Of a DNA stretch of 64,000 nt, positions 27,556 through 36,136 are shown piece by piece. The stretch covers positions 310,001-374,000 of the forward strand of contig NZ_QPMH01000001.1 of NCBI RefSeq assembly GCF_003344765.1, in the 5' to 3' direction. Below the pieces are notes generated by a model. It saw only the letters and a list, made by a program, of their open reading frames with translations. It made no database searches and had not been told where the DNA came from. This stretch comes from Ferruginivarius sediminum (GTDB lineage Bacteria > Pseudomonadota > Alphaproteobacteria > Kiloniellales > Rhodovibrionaceae). Both the position numbers and the translations under genes were made by a program. Each line of letters opens with the position of its first letter. Positions within the stretch are counted from its first letter, which is position 1.

Positions 27556-28218
27556 CTACCGCTTCCGAGCCAGCGTAAGGCCGTCGCCGATGGGGAGCAT
27601 GGACAGCGTGATGCGCTCGTCGTCGCGCAGCTTGGCGTTGAAGGCGCGGATGGCCTCGACAGACTCCTCGTGCCGGTCCGGGTCGACCACCGAGCCGCCC
27701 CACAGGACGTTGTCCACGGCGACGAGGCCGCCCGGGCGAATGAGCGTCAGGCAGCGCTCGTAATAGCCGTCGTAGTTCTCCTTGTCGGCGTCTATGAAGG
27801 CGAAGTCGTAGCGTTCGCGCCCGCCTTCAGCGATCAGGCCGTCAAGCGTCTGCAGGGCTGGTGCGAGCCGCAGGTCGATCTTGTTCGTCACGCCCGCCTC
27901 GGCCCAATAGCGGCGGGCGATTCGGGTGTAGTCCTCGCTGACGTCGCAGGTGACGATGCGGCCGCCTTCGGGCATTGCAAGGGCCATCCAGGTGCTGGAA
28001 TAGCCGGTGAAGGTGCCGATCTCGATCAGCCGCCGCGCACCTGTTAGCTGGACCAGAAGGTGCATGAACTGCCCCTGTTCGGGGCCGATCTGCATGTCCG
28101 GGTCGTCGAGTCGCGCGGTTTCCTGGCGCAGCCGGGCGAGAACCTGGGGCTCGCGCAGCGACATCTCCTGCAGGTACCGATGCAGGCGCTCGTCGAGATT
28201 CAGGGTGCGGCGCGTCAT
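27556..28218 (-). CDS. Class I SAM-dependent O-methyltransferase (CCoAOMT-like)
   Basis: The 220-residue protein resembles bacterial caffeoyl-CoA-type O-methyltransferases. The SAM-binding motif I is LIEIGTFTGYSSTWMAL near residue 63, an acidic turn IVTCDVSEDY lies near 89, and the metal-binding region is FAFIDADKENYDGYYE near 135. The ATG at 28218 follows AAGGAG at a suitable distance and is preferred over an in-frame start at 28275. The natural acceptor is unknown. Confidence 0.9.
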   Translation of the reverse strand: MTRRTLNLDERLHRYLQEMSLREPQVLARLRQETARLDDPDMQIGPEQGQFMHLLVQLTGARRLIEIGTFTGYSSTWMALAMPEGGRIVTCDVSEDYTRIARRYWAEAGVTNKIDLRLAPALQTLDGLIAEGGRERYDFAFIDADKENYDGYYERCLTLIRPGGLVAVDNVLWGGSVVDPDRHEESVEAIRAFNAKLRDDERITLSMLPIGDGLTLARKR

Positions 28219-28367
28219 CGCGGCTTGGCTCCTTCCGGTGCGGGCGGGGTTCCGCGCGCTTGGCGGGCAGCGCATGATAGGCCCTGCGGGAAAGCCTGCT
28301 CAAGCGCCTATGGTTGCGGTCTGCGTGGATGTTCGTATATTCCACCCGTCTGCACCATTGGCCGTGT

Positions 28368-28444
28368 CGGGGCGTAGCTCAGCCTGGCAGAGCGCCTGCT
28401 TTGGGAGCAGGAGGCCGCAGGTTCGAATCCTGCCGCCCCGACCA
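28368..28444 (+). tRNA. tRNA-Pro (anticodon TGG)
   Basis: A 77-base cloverleaf has acceptor stem CGGGGCG with CGCCCCG, D-arm TAGCTCAGCCTGGCAGAGC, and anticodon stem CCTGC/GCAGG with loop TTTGGGA (TGG at the anticodon). The T-arm contains GTTCGAATC and the CCA end is encoded. It lies just upstream of the NDUFS4-like gene. Confidence 0.97.
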
Positions 28445-28479
28445 GGTGCGACGGATAAAGGGAAACCGGCGAGGACTCG

Positions 28480-28785
28480 ATGCAAGCGCGGATCTACCAG
28501 ATGCCGAAGACGGCCATGCAGTCGGGCCGGGCGAACACCGGCCGGTGGGTGCTGGAGTTCGAGGCGGCCAACAAGCGCGAGGTCGAGCCGCTGATGGGCT
28601 GGACGTCCAGCTCGGACACCCAGACGCAGGTTCGGATCTGGTTCGACAGCAAGGAAGACGCCATCCGCCACTGCGAGCGCGAGGGCTATATGTACACGGT
28701 CGAGGATCCGCGCACCCGCAATGTCAGGCCGAAATCCTACGCCGACAACTTCAAGTACAAGCGCCTCGGCATCTGGACCCACTAG
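28480..28785 (+). CDS. NDUFS4-like NADH dehydrogenase (complex I) accessory subunit
   Basis: The 101-residue protein is homologous along its length to the mitochondrial complex I subunit NDUFS4 (18 kDa). The typical start is MQARIYQMPKTAMQSG, a WVLEFEA strand follows, then GWTSSSDTQTQVRIWFDSKE, and the C-terminal PKSYADNFKYKR segment. This supernumerary subunit is a mark of Alphaproteobacteria and mitochondria, where it stabilises the NADH-oxidising arm. The gene is flanked by tRNA-Pro and tRNA-Arg on the same strand. Confidence 0.93.
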   Translation: MQARIYQMPKTAMQSGRANTGRWVLEFEAANKREVEPLMGWTSSSDTQTQVRIWFDSKEDAIRHCEREGYMYTVEDPRTRNVRPKSYADNFKYKRLGIWTH

Positions 28786-28804
28786 GACGCCGCGGCGCCT
28801 GTGG

Positions 28805-28881
28805 GCGCCCGTAGCTCAATTGGATAGAGCACCGGCCTTCTAAGCCGGTGGTTGCAGGTTCAAGCCCTGCCGGGCGCGCCA
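28805..28881 (+). tRNA. tRNA-Arg (anticodon TCT)
   Basis: A 77-base cloverleaf has acceptor stem GCGCCCG with CGGGCGC, D-arm TAGCTCAATTGGATAGAGC, and anticodon stem CCGGC/GCCGG with loop CTTCTAA (TCT at the anticodon). The T-arm has GGTTCAAGCCC, and the 3' GCCA is encoded. It starts 19 bases after the NDUFS4-like gene. Confidence 0.97.
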
Positions 28882-28895
28882 CGCTTTTCCCGGTT

Positions 28896-29300
28896 TCAGG
28901 ACCCACTCGATTCGTCGTTTTCGCTGGCAATGGTCGCGCTCTCGCCGGCAACAGCAGCGATCAGTTCTTCCATCTCGAAGGGCTTCCGTAAGGTAGCATC
29001 GGCGCCAGCGGCCGCTGCCGCACGAAGGAGCAGGTCGGAATTGAGCGTGTACGTGCCAGCCGTGATTGCGACGATATGAAGACGCGGAAAGCTGCGACGG
29101 GCAAATCGAATGAGTTCGAGGCCGTCCATGTCCGGCATCACAATGTCGCTAACCAGTGCATCGAACCTCTTTGCTTGCAGGGCGCGCAGACCCTCAAGCC
29201 CGCCCGCAACGGTCACGACATCGCAGCCACCTTCTCTCAAAGCTTCGCTTAGCAGATGCCGTATGGTGTGGTTGTCTTCTACAAGAAGTATCCGGCGCAT
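28896..29300 (-). CDS. CheY-like single-domain response regulator
   Basis: The 134-residue protein is a receiver domain with all canonical residues: an acidic pair in LLVEDNHT near residues 8-9, phospho-acceptor Asp52 in LVSDIVMPDMDG, Thr80 and Lys106 in LRKPFEM. There is no output domain; the last 18 residues are a polar tail rich in Ser and Glu. It probably acts by protein-protein contact in a phosphorelay or as a diguanylate/chemotaxis-type partner. No kinase gene is adjacent. It converges on tRNA-Arg with a 14-base gap. Confidence 0.92.
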   Translation of the reverse strand: MRRILLVEDNHTIRHLLSEALREGGCDVVTVAGGLEGLRALQAKRFDALVSDIVMPDMDGLELIRFARRSFPRLHIVAITAGTYTLNSDLLLRAAAAAGADATLRKPFEMEELIAAVAGESATIASENDESSGS

Positions 29301-29609
29301 CTCACCCTTGCCCTGGTTTTTTGATTTCTATCTGTGGCTCATTGCAAGGCAGGCTATTTCAAGAAATACGAGAATCAATAAAATCAATTTTAGTTAAAAG
29401 TTAGATTGAAATTCCAACACGGACGTGCGCGCCAAAAAGTTGTAATATCCCAATAGAATGCTCGCAAAACGGGCTAAGGATATCGATTAAAACGCGAACA
29501 CCCCATTTTGTATCTGGCTATGCTTGCGGCTTCTTCCCTGCGCCGAAAGCCTTTATTTACCTTCAGTCAGTAGTTTCCGCTCCGGGGTTTTGGCGAGCGG
29601 AGGGGCGAG
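29301..29609. other. AT-rich intergenic region between divergent genes
   Basis: This stretch is markedly AT-rich compared with the rest of the window (29380-29420 contains runs such as AATCAATAAAATCAATTTTAG). It must hold promoters for the divergent response regulator and the exported-protein gene. No coding sequence, tRNA or strong hairpin is seen. Confidence 0.6.
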
Positions 29610-30446
29610 GTGCGCTCCCTGATGGCGGCTGTGGTGCTGCTGCTGGCGGTGACTGGTCCGGCGATTGGCGGGATGGCCGAGGCATTGGTTGAGAACTTGC
29701 GGCCGACTGGCGACGGTGTGCGTTTCCAGACAGCAAGCGTCGAGGCCGAGCTTGGCTTTCAACCGACGGAGCTTTCACTGCCAAGCCCCGAAAGGGCACG
29801 ATTGGTGGTTCGTCTGGGCCCATTGGATGCGGTGGGTTTTGCCGGCGACCAAGCTTCAGGCCGATTCGGCGGGGTAGGGCGGGGCAGCCTTCGGCGCTCT
29901 CCCTACATTGGCCTTGCCGGGCGTGGCGACGGGTTCTTCCTGCGCCACGATTTCGGGAGCGCGGCACTGGCTGCAACGTTCCTTCAGGGCAGGGACGGCG
30001 GAATCGCGGCCGGCGAGGCGGCGGTCGATGTCGATCGTCTGCGAATTGTCATGCAAGGCGGCGTTCTTCGCGAGGACGACAGCGCACTCGACGGTCGCGC
30101 GGAAGGGACCGCGAAAACCGCCTTCGCGGGCATGATGATCGGTGTCGCGCCCATCCGGCGCCTAGATGTGTCGATGGGTTGGCACGAGGGTCGAACTCGG
30201 GTCGAGAGGGCAGGGCCGTTGCCCAGCCGATCCCTCGGCCTTGCCGCAAGCATCCGGGAACCGATGTTTGCGGGCGATAAATTCTCCTTCGGGCTTGATC
30301 AGGACGTCGCCGAGACCGGAGATTTTGCGCCGACGTTGTCCGGTTCTTACAGCCTGCCGCTGCCGGTGGGCCGCGTGCTGGCCAACGGCCGGCACGTCAG
30401 CGAAGAGGAAACGCGGCTTCGCCTTTCCTACGCGCTGGAATGGTAG
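29610..30446 (+). CDS. Unrecognised exported protein, possible outer-membrane beta-barrel
   Basis: I do not recognise this 278-residue protein. It starts with GTG at 29610 behind GGAGGGG and has a signal peptide (residues about 4-22). The mature part is rich in Gly, Ala and alternating hydrophobic/polar stretches (for example LRIVMQGGVL and MIGVAPIRRLDVSMGW) and ends in an aromatic residue (LRLSYALEW). Together these features suggest a small beta-barrel or autotransporter-like C-terminal domain. It sits alone between an AT-rich region and the converging modC gene. Function unknown. Confidence 0.6.
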   Translation: MRSLMAAVVLLLAVTGPAIGGMAEALVENLRPTGDGVRFQTASVEAELGFQPTELSLPSPERARLVVRLGPLDAVGFAGDQASGRFGGVGRGSLRRSPYIGLAGRGDGFFLRHDFGSAALAATFLQGRDGGIAAGEAAVDVDRLRIVMQGGVLREDDSALDGRAEGTAKTAFAGMMIGVAPIRRLDVSMGWHEGRTRVERAGPLPSRSLGLAASIREPMFAGDKFSFGLDQDVAETGDFAPTLSGSYSLPLPVGRVLANGRHVSEEETRLRLSYALEW

Positions 30447-30467
30447 GGCGTGGCGTTGGCGGCGATG

Positions 30468-31622
30468 TCAGTCCCCCGACCCCGCATCGGGTGGCAGCGA
30501 GGCCCCGGCGGGCACGAAGCGGGCATTGGCCGCGCGCCTGCCAAGGCTGTGCCGGTCGACAGCGACGGCCTTCACCATCGCAAAAACCTTTCGGCCCGGA
30601 CACAGCCCGAGTTCCGCCAGCGACTTGGCGGTGATCCGTGCCCACAGTGGTGCGTCTCCCACATCCAGCCGCAGGTCGACCAGCGCGCCGCCGTCCTCGC
30701 CGACCTCCGCAACCGTGCCCTGGAATACATTGAGAATACTGCATTCTTCGGGCGGCCGAAGAGCAAGGGCAACGTCGCGGGCACGGATCCGCACCCGCAG
30801 TTGCGCGCCGATCGGAAGGTCGAGGGCGGGTACCCGAAGCACGCCCCCGGCAAAACCAAGTTGCGTCAGACCGTATTCGCGCTCGTGACCGACCACCGCG
30901 GCGGGCAATGCGGCGCCGGCTTCGTAGCGGCCGGTAAGTGGGCGCAGGTCCAGCCGGCCGGTCAAGTCCTCCACCGGGCCAGCGGCGGCCACGTGCCCCG
31001 CGTTCATCAGCACGAGCGTGTCGGCGAGGCGGATGATCTCGTCCATCGCGTGGCTGACGTAGACGATGGGAACTTGCAGGTCGTCACGTAGCCGCTCGAT
31101 AAACGGCAGGATCTCGTCCTTGCGTGGCTGATCCAGCGAGGCCAGCGGCTCGTCCATAAGCAGCACGCGGGGATTGGCCAGCAGGGCGCGGCCAAGAGCG
31201 ACCCGCTGCCGCTCGCCCCCGGAAAGGTCGCGCGGACGGCGATGGAGCAGACCCTCCAGTCCCAGCAGCTCGACCACATGACTGAAGTCGATGGCCCCCT
31301 CGCCACGCGGCGCCCTGCGCAGGCCATAACGCAGGTTGCCCCGCACGGAGTAATGCGGAAACAGGCGCGCTTCCTGAAAGACGTAGCCGATGCGTCGCCG
31401 CTCCGGCGGGACATCGATGCCCTGGCTGGAATCGAACAGCGTCGTACCGTTGATGGCGATCCGTCCGCTGTCCGGTCGCACGAGGCCCGCCAGCGCATTG
31501 ACCACCGTGGTCTTGCCCACGCCCGAGCGGCCGAAAAGGGCGACGACACCATGCGTCTCGCAGGCGAACTCGGCGTCCAGGTCGAAGTCGCCGAGGCGTT
31601 TTACGATCGAGACTTCAAGCAT
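30468..31622 (-). CDS. modC: Molybdate ABC transporter ATPase (ModC)
   Basis: The 384-residue ATPase has Walker A GRSGVGKTT near residue 31, signature LSGGERQRVALGR near 135 and Walker B RVLLMDEPLASLD near 155. A C-terminal TOBE-type extension covers about 290-360, as in ModC. It powers molybdate uptake through ModB. It is the last gene of the modA-modB-modC set and converges on the exported-protein gene with a 21-base gap. The final 25 residues are an Ala/Gly/Pro-rich tail. Confidence 0.94.
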   Translation of the reverse strand: MLEVSIVKRLGDFDLDAEFACETHGVVALFGRSGVGKTTVVNALAGLVRPDSGRIAINGTTLFDSSQGIDVPPERRRIGYVFQEARLFPHYSVRGNLRYGLRRAPRGEGAIDFSHVVELLGLEGLLHRRPRDLSGGERQRVALGRALLANPRVLLMDEPLASLDQPRKDEILPFIERLRDDLQVPIVYVSHAMDEIIRLADTLVLMNAGHVAAAGPVEDLTGRLDLRPLTGRYEAGAALPAAVVGHEREYGLTQLGFAGGVLRVPALDLPIGAQLRVRIRARDVALALRPPEECSILNVFQGTVAEVGEDGGALVDLRLDVGDAPLWARITAKSLAELGLCPGRKVFAMVKAVAVDRHSLGRRAANARFVPAGASLPPDAGSGD

Positions 31623-31626
31623 GGTC

Positions 31627-32319
31627 TCAGCCGCCGACCCTGGCCTTGAGCTGCCGGGCCAGTAGTTCCGAGCCGGCCAGGGCGGCGAGCGCCAGGATTA
31701 CGGAAATCGCCGCAAGCCTCAACGCGCCGGCCTCCCCCTCGGGTGTCTGCACAAGGCTGTAGAGCGCGAGCGGCAGGGTGCGAGTCTCGCCAGGAATGTT
31801 GGAAACGAAGGTGATGGTGGCGCCGAACTCGCCCAGGCTGCGGGCGAATCCGAGAATCGCACCAACGAGGATGCCCGGGGCCGTGAGCGGAAGGGTCACC
31901 GTGAAGAATACTTCCGCCCGCCCGGCACCGAGCGTCCGGGCCGCCGATTCCAGTCGCGTGTCGACAGCTTCGATGGACAGCCGTATGGCGCGGACCATGA
32001 GCGGGAAAGCCATCACCGCCGCCGCAAGCGCCGCGCCTTGCCAGGTGAAGGCGACCGTCAGGCCGAACGCGCTGTCGAGCCAAGCGCCGATTGGGCCGTT
32101 GCGCCCGAAAAGCAGCAGCAGTGCATAGCCGACCACGACCGGCGGCAACACCAGCGGAAGGTGGACCAAGCCGTTCAGCAGGGTCTTGCCGGGAAACTCG
32201 CGCCGCGCCAGAAGCCACGCGACGAAGAGCGCCGCCGGCAATCCGATCCCGACCGCCCAGATCGAAACCTGGAGGCTGAGGGTCAGGGCTTCGGCTTCGA
32301 GGTCGGAGAGTGCGAACAT
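31627..32319 (-). CDS. modB: Molybdate ABC transporter permease (ModB)
   Basis: The 230-residue permease has five membrane segments, the ModB motif LVLPPVVVGYALLLLFGRNG near residues 54-73, and the EAA loop AARTLGAGRAEVFFTVTLP near 145. It starts 7 bases after modA ends and stops 4 bases before modC. It forms the membrane channel for molybdate. Confidence 0.94.
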   Translation of the reverse strand: MFALSDLEAEALTLSLQVSIWAVGIGLPAALFVAWLLARREFPGKTLLNGLVHLPLVLPPVVVGYALLLLFGRNGPIGAWLDSAFGLTVAFTWQGAALAAAVMAFPLMVRAIRLSIEAVDTRLESAARTLGAGRAEVFFTVTLPLTAPGILVGAILGFARSLGEFGATITFVSNIPGETRTLPLALYSLVQTPEGEAGALRLAAISVILALAALAGSELLARQLKARVGG

Positions 32320-32326
32320 GCCGGCT

Positions 32327-33097
32327 TCAGGATGCGGGTTCGGGCCGATCCGTGCGGAAGCCGTGCGAACGGAATATCTCGGCCGCTTTAGGGCTCCGCA
32401 GGAACTTGTAGAAAGCGCGAGCCGCCGACCTGTCCCGACCGTCGACGAGGGCCAGCGGGTAGCTTATGGGTGGATGGCTGTCGCTCGGGAACCGCTCGGC
32501 GATACGCACGGCGTCGCTCACTCGGGCGTCAGTCGAGTAGACGACGCCGGCGGCCGCTTCCCCACGCGCGACAAGGGCCAGCGCCACGCGAACATCGCTG
32601 CCGAACGCCGTCTTGTCCCGAAGATCGCTCCATAACCCAAGATGTTCCAGCGCCGCCTTGGCATAGCGACCGGCCGGGACATGCGTGGGATCTCCCATCG
32701 CAAGCCGCCGGTCCCCCAGATAGGCCGGCAGGTCGGTCAGCGATTTCGGCGCCGGAGCATCCGAAGGAATCACCAGAACCAATTCGTTACTCAAAAGTAT
32801 CATCCGGCTTTCGGCGGCGATTCCGCCGCGGTCCTCCAGCCAATCCATCCAGGCCGTGTTGGCGGAAAGGTAAATCTCCCCCGGCGCGCCGGCGGCCAGT
32901 TGCTTCGCCAGGGTGGAGGATGCCGCGAACGATGCGCGGACCGGGCCGATTCCCTCGGCCTCGTACGCCTCGATAACCGCGGACATGGCGTCCGTCGTGC
33001 TGGCGGCGGCGAATACCGTCACAGGCTCCTCCGCCTCGGCTACGTCGGCTTGAACGCACAATAGCGCGAAAGCGGCTGCAACGGCGTGCCGGAACAT
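32327..33097 (-). CDS. modA: Molybdate-binding periplasmic protein (ModA)
   Basis: The 256-residue precursor has a signal peptide (MFRHAVAAAFALLC, cleaved near ADVAEA). Its mature start is typical of ModA: VTVFAAASTTDAMSAVIEAY, then VRASFAASSTLAKQLAAGAPG, with the small residues that bind the oxyanion. The ATG at 33097 has GGGAG eight bases upstream and is preferred to the GTG at 33112. A ModE-type operator lies 28-51 bases upstream. Confidence 0.94.
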   Translation of the reverse strand: MFRHAVAAAFALLCVQADVAEAEEPVTVFAAASTTDAMSAVIEAYEAEGIGPVRASFAASSTLAKQLAAGAPGEIYLSANTAWMDWLEDRGGIAAESRMILLSNELVLVIPSDAPAPKSLTDLPAYLGDRRLAMGDPTHVPAGRYAKAALEHLGLWSDLRDKTAFGSDVRVALALVARGEAAAGVVYSTDARVSDAVRIAERFPSDSHPPISYPLALVDGRDRSAARAFYKFLRSPKAAEIFRSHGFRTDRPEPAS

Positions 33098-33124
33098 TGC
33101 GTGGACTCCCACTCGGTCAGCATG

Positions 33125-33148
33125 CGTTATGTTTGGCGAAATATAGCG
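33125..33148. promoter_or_regulatory. Putative ModE-binding site (Mo-box) upstream of modA
   Basis: The minus strand reads CGCTATAT, eight bases, ACATAACG: two inverted half-sites closely matching the known ModE operator (CGnTATAT...AyATAnCG). It lies between the ModE-like gene and modA, 28 bases before the modA start, where a repressor could block transcription when molybdate is plentiful. Confidence 0.75.
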
Positions 33149-33187
33149 CTACTTGCAAGAGGGAGAGACAGTGACGGGTGTTCTGGG

Positions 33188-33553
33188 TCAACCGGATGGG
33201 GACTCGCCACCGTCAACGCCCGACATAAGGTCGTGGAAGCAGGCAAGGTCGTCGGCCAGCAAGCGCTCAGCCTTGGCCTCCATGGCGCGATAGCGGGACA
33301 ACACCTGCTGGCCCATCGCGCTCAACGCCGCGCCGCCGCCGCCCCGCCCGCCGGCCGCCGACTCCACCAGCGGGGCCTTGAAGCTGCGATTCATCGTATC
33401 CACCAGAAGCCAGGCGCGGCGGTACGACATCCCCATGCTGCGCGCCGCCGCCGAGATCGAGCCTTCGCGCCCGATCGCCTCCAGCAGATCGGCCTTGCCC
33501 GGCCCGATCGCCACGGCCTCTCCAAGCAGGACACGCAGTCGCGGGGCAGCCAT
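33188..33553 (-). CDS. modE: Short ModE-like winged-helix molybdenum regulator
   Basis: The 121-residue protein matches the N-terminal DNA-binding domain of ModE: IGPGKADLLEAIGREGSISA, then AARSMGMSYRRAWLLVDTMN near residues 30-50. It lacks the C-terminal molybdate-binding (TOBE) repeats of full ModE, so it may sense molybdate through another protein or only bind DNA. The ATG at 33553 lies 11 bases after metC ends; the in-frame start at 33583 is inside metC. It is directly upstream of modA and the Mo-box. Confidence 0.85.
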   Translation of the reverse strand: MAAPRLRVLLGEAVAIGPGKADLLEAIGREGSISAAARSMGMSYRRAWLLVDTMNRSFKAPLVESAAGGRGGGGAALSAMGQQVLSRYRAMEAKAERLLADDLACFHDLMSGVDGGESPSG

Positions 33554-33563
33554 GGTGAGGCTC

Positions 33564-34757
33564 CTACTCGTCCGTGGCGGCATTGAGCCGCTGGAAGCCC
33601 GCCTCCAGGTCCGCGATCAGGTCGCCGGCGTCCTCCAGCCCGGCGTGGAACCTCAGAACAGGGGCGGCGGCCTTCCATGCCGTGGCGGTGCGGTGGGGCC
33701 GGCCGGCGATGACGAGGCTTTCGAAGCCGCCCCAGCTTGCGCCGATTCCGAACAGCTCGTAGCCGTCGCACATCGAGGCAACGGCGGCGTCGGAATAGGG
33801 GTGTGAAAGGACGACGCCGAAAAGTCCGCTGGCACCATCGAAGTCGCGCTTCCACAAACCGTGCTGCGGATGCTGTTCAAGCGGCGGGTAGAGCACGCTG
33901 GCGACCTCGTCCCGTGCCTGCAGCCACGCCGCCAGTTCCAGCGCGTTTTGCCAATGACGCCGTAAACGCACGTCGAGCGTCCGCAGGCCACGCATGCCGA
34001 GGTAAGCGTCGTCGGGCGCCGCGGCCATGCCCAGTTCGAACGTGGTCTTGCGCAGGGCACTCGCCCACTCGTCGTTGGCCGTCACGGCGCCCAGCATGGC
34101 GTCGGCGTGGCCGACGATGTACTTCGTCGCCGCCTGGATCGAGAGGTCGACACCATGCTCCAGGGGGCGGAAGAACAACGGCGTGGCCCAGGTGTTGTCC
34201 ATCAGCACCGCGAGCCCCTTGCTTTTCGCCGCGGCGGCGAGGGCCGGGACATCCTGGACCTCGAATGTCATGGACCCTGGCGATTCCAGCAGGATCGCTT
34301 TCGTCTCCGGCCGGATCAGGCCCATGAGGGCGTCCCCATCCAGGGTCGGATCGAAATAGGTGGTCTCGACGCCGAACCGGCGCAGCAGCCCGTCGCACAG
34401 GGAGCGCGTCGGACGATAAGCGCTATCCGCCACCAGAACGTGATCGCCGCTTGCGAGCACGGTCATCAATGCCGTCGTGATGGCGGCCAGCCCGGATGGA
34501 AAGAGCAGCGTATCCGCGCCGCCTTCAAGATCCGTCAGGGCGTCCTGCAAGGCGTGCTGCGTCGGCGTGCCGAAGCGTCCGTAGACCGTGGCGCCCTTCT
34601 CGAATCGGCGCTGCCCTCCCGCCTGATAGCCGGCGAGGTCCGGTGACAGGATGGTCGATGCGTGGAAGACTGGTGGGTTAACCGCCCCGGCGAATCGCTT
34701 CGGATCGCGCCCCAGGTGGGTGAGCCGCGTGGTTGGTTTGCGTCGATCCCTTGCCAT
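33564..34757 (-). CDS. metC: Cystathionine beta-lyase (MetC)
   Basis: The 397-residue PLP enzyme belongs to the Cys/Met metabolism family. The pyridoxal lysine is Lys212 in SIQAATKYIVGHADAML, and the upstream substrate-binding DNTWATPLFFRPLEHG segment lies near 188. It splits cystathionine to homocysteine, pyruvate and ammonia for methionine synthesis. It is the first gene of a minus-strand run that continues with the ModE-like gene and modABC, although metabolic linkage to molybdenum is not obvious. Length is normal. Confidence 0.92.
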   Translation of the reverse strand: MARDRRKPTTRLTHLGRDPKRFAGAVNPPVFHASTILSPDLAGYQAGGQRRFEKGATVYGRFGTPTQHALQDALTDLEGGADTLLFPSGLAAITTALMTVLASGDHVLVADSAYRPTRSLCDGLLRRFGVETTYFDPTLDGDALMGLIRPETKAILLESPGSMTFEVQDVPALAAAAKSKGLAVLMDNTWATPLFFRPLEHGVDLSIQAATKYIVGHADAMLGAVTANDEWASALRKTTFELGMAAAPDDAYLGMRGLRTLDVRLRRHWQNALELAAWLQARDEVASVLYPPLEQHPQHGLWKRDFDGASGLFGVVLSHPYSDAAVASMCDGYELFGIGASWGGFESLVIAGRPHRTATAWKAAAPVLRFHAGLEDAGDLIADLEAGFQRLNAATDE

Positions 34758-35088
34758 CCGTCCCCTCTCTTGCCCCGATTCATCTCGGTTCTGGTGCGCG
34801 ACAACGCATGTGGCAACGCGTTATATCCTTCGCGCTATACCCGGGCAAATTTGCTTGATTCCGCCACTTCAGCGCGCATGTCCATGTTATGACGCGGTGC
34901 GATAGTTGGTGTTCGCATGTCGGAATTGTTGCGTTTGTCCCTCTAATGCGACATCGTTCGCCTATCGGTTCGCACGAAGGTGGCCGAGGGCCAGGCAACT
35001 CCCTGGCTGCTCCAAAACCTGCTGCGGAACCGAGCGAAGCGACATAAGAACGCAGATTCGAACTGAACAGAAGACAGGGAAGGCTTCC
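34758..35088. other. Divergent intergenic region, metC / aapJ
   Basis: About 330 bases between divergent genes, with no coding sequence. Towards metC there are two direct half-site-like words, CGTTATAT (34819-34826) and CGCTATAC (34833-34840). Promoters for both genes must lie here, but no convincing -35/-10 pair can be named. An AGGGAAGG ribosome site precedes aapJ. Confidence 0.5.
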
Positions 35089-36117
35089 ATGAGGCGAACG
35101 AAATGGTTTGCCGCCGCGACGGTGGCGGCGTTTGTCGGTGCAGCCGGTGTAGCCCAGGCGGGTGACACGTTCGATTCCGTCATGGAACGGGGAACCGTTC
35201 GCTGTGGCGTGAACACTGGCTTGGCTGGCTTCTCCATTGCCGACGACCAGGGCAACTGGACCGGCCTCGACGTCGATTACTGCCGCGCGGTTGCGGCGGC
35301 CGTGGTCGGCGACTCGGACAAGGTGGAGTTCGTTCCGCTCTCCGCGCAGCAGCGTTTCACCGCGCTTCAGTCGGGCGAGGTCGACGTGCTGTCGCGTAAT
35401 ACCACCTGGACCCTGACACGCGACGTGTCGCTCGGCATCCATTTTGCCGGCATCAACTTCTACGACGGCCAGGGTTTCATGGTCCCCGCCGATCTTGGCG
35501 TTGACAGCGCCAAGCAGCTCGACGGCGCAGAAGTATGCGTGCAGACCGGCACCACAACCGAGTTGAACCTCGCCGACTATTTCCGGGCACAGAACATGTC
35601 GTTCAAGCCGGTGGTGTTCGAGGGCTTCGAGGAATCGCTGAGTGCGTTCTTCGCAGGCCGCTGCCAGGTCTATACGACGGACAAGTCCGGCCTTGCGGCG
35701 ATCAAGTCCGTCGATGCCCCGAACCCGGACGACTACAAGATCCTGCCCGAAACCATTTCGAAAGAGCCGCTGGGCCCGTCGGTGCGCCGTGGCGACGACG
35801 CGTGGTTCGCCATTGCGAAGTGGGTCCTGATCGCGCTGGTCCAGGCCGAGGAGTCGGGCATCACGTCGGATAACATCGACGACATGAAGGCGAATTCCGA
35901 CAACCCGATGGTCAAGCGGGTGCTCGGCGCCTCCGGCGACATGGGCGAGAAGCTCGGCCTCGATCCCGAGTGGGCCTATCGCGCCATCAAGCAGATGGGC
36001 AACTACGGCGAGATGTACGATCGTAATGTCGGCATGGAATCGCCGCTGGGGCTGGACCGTGGCCTCAACGCCCAGTGGACCGACGGCGGCCTGATGTACG
36101 CCCCGCCGATCCGCTAA
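35089..36117 (+). CDS. aapJ: General amino acid ABC transporter binding protein (AapJ)
   Basis: The 342-residue precursor has a signal peptide cleaved near GVAQA, before GDTFDSVMERG. The mature start (FDSVMERGTVRCGVNTGLAGF) and LDVDYCRAVAAAVVGD are typical of AapJ, the periplasmic receptor of a broad-specificity L-amino acid importer of Alphaproteobacteria. The ATG at 35089 follows AGGGAAGG; an upstream frame from 34906 lacks a signal sequence and is not used. It is followed by a 16-base-pair hairpin and then aapQ. Confidence 0.93.
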   Translation: MRRTKWFAAATVAAFVGAAGVAQAGDTFDSVMERGTVRCGVNTGLAGFSIADDQGNWTGLDVDYCRAVAAAVVGDSDKVEFVPLSAQQRFTALQSGEVDVLSRNTTWTLTRDVSLGIHFAGINFYDGQGFMVPADLGVDSAKQLDGAEVCVQTGTTTELNLADYFRAQNMSFKPVVFEGFEESLSAFFAGRCQVYTTDKSGLAAIKSVDAPNPDDYKILPETISKEPLGPSVRRGDDAWFAIAKWVLIALVQAEESGITSDNIDDMKANSDNPMVKRVLGASGDMGEKLGLDPEWAYRAIKQMGNYGEMYDRNVGMESPLGLDRGLNAQWTDGGLMYAPPIR

Positions 36118-36136
36118 TAACGGACCTTGCCTGAAC

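Noticed and set aside
28805-30446. Integrated island next to tRNA-Arg
   Set aside because: I found no second copy of the tRNA 3' end downstream and no integrase gene, so attachment-site evidence is missing.
34780-35442. 220-codon minus-strand frame across the metC-aapJ gap
   Set aside because: Most of it is antisense to aapJ and the rest is non-coding promoter DNA.
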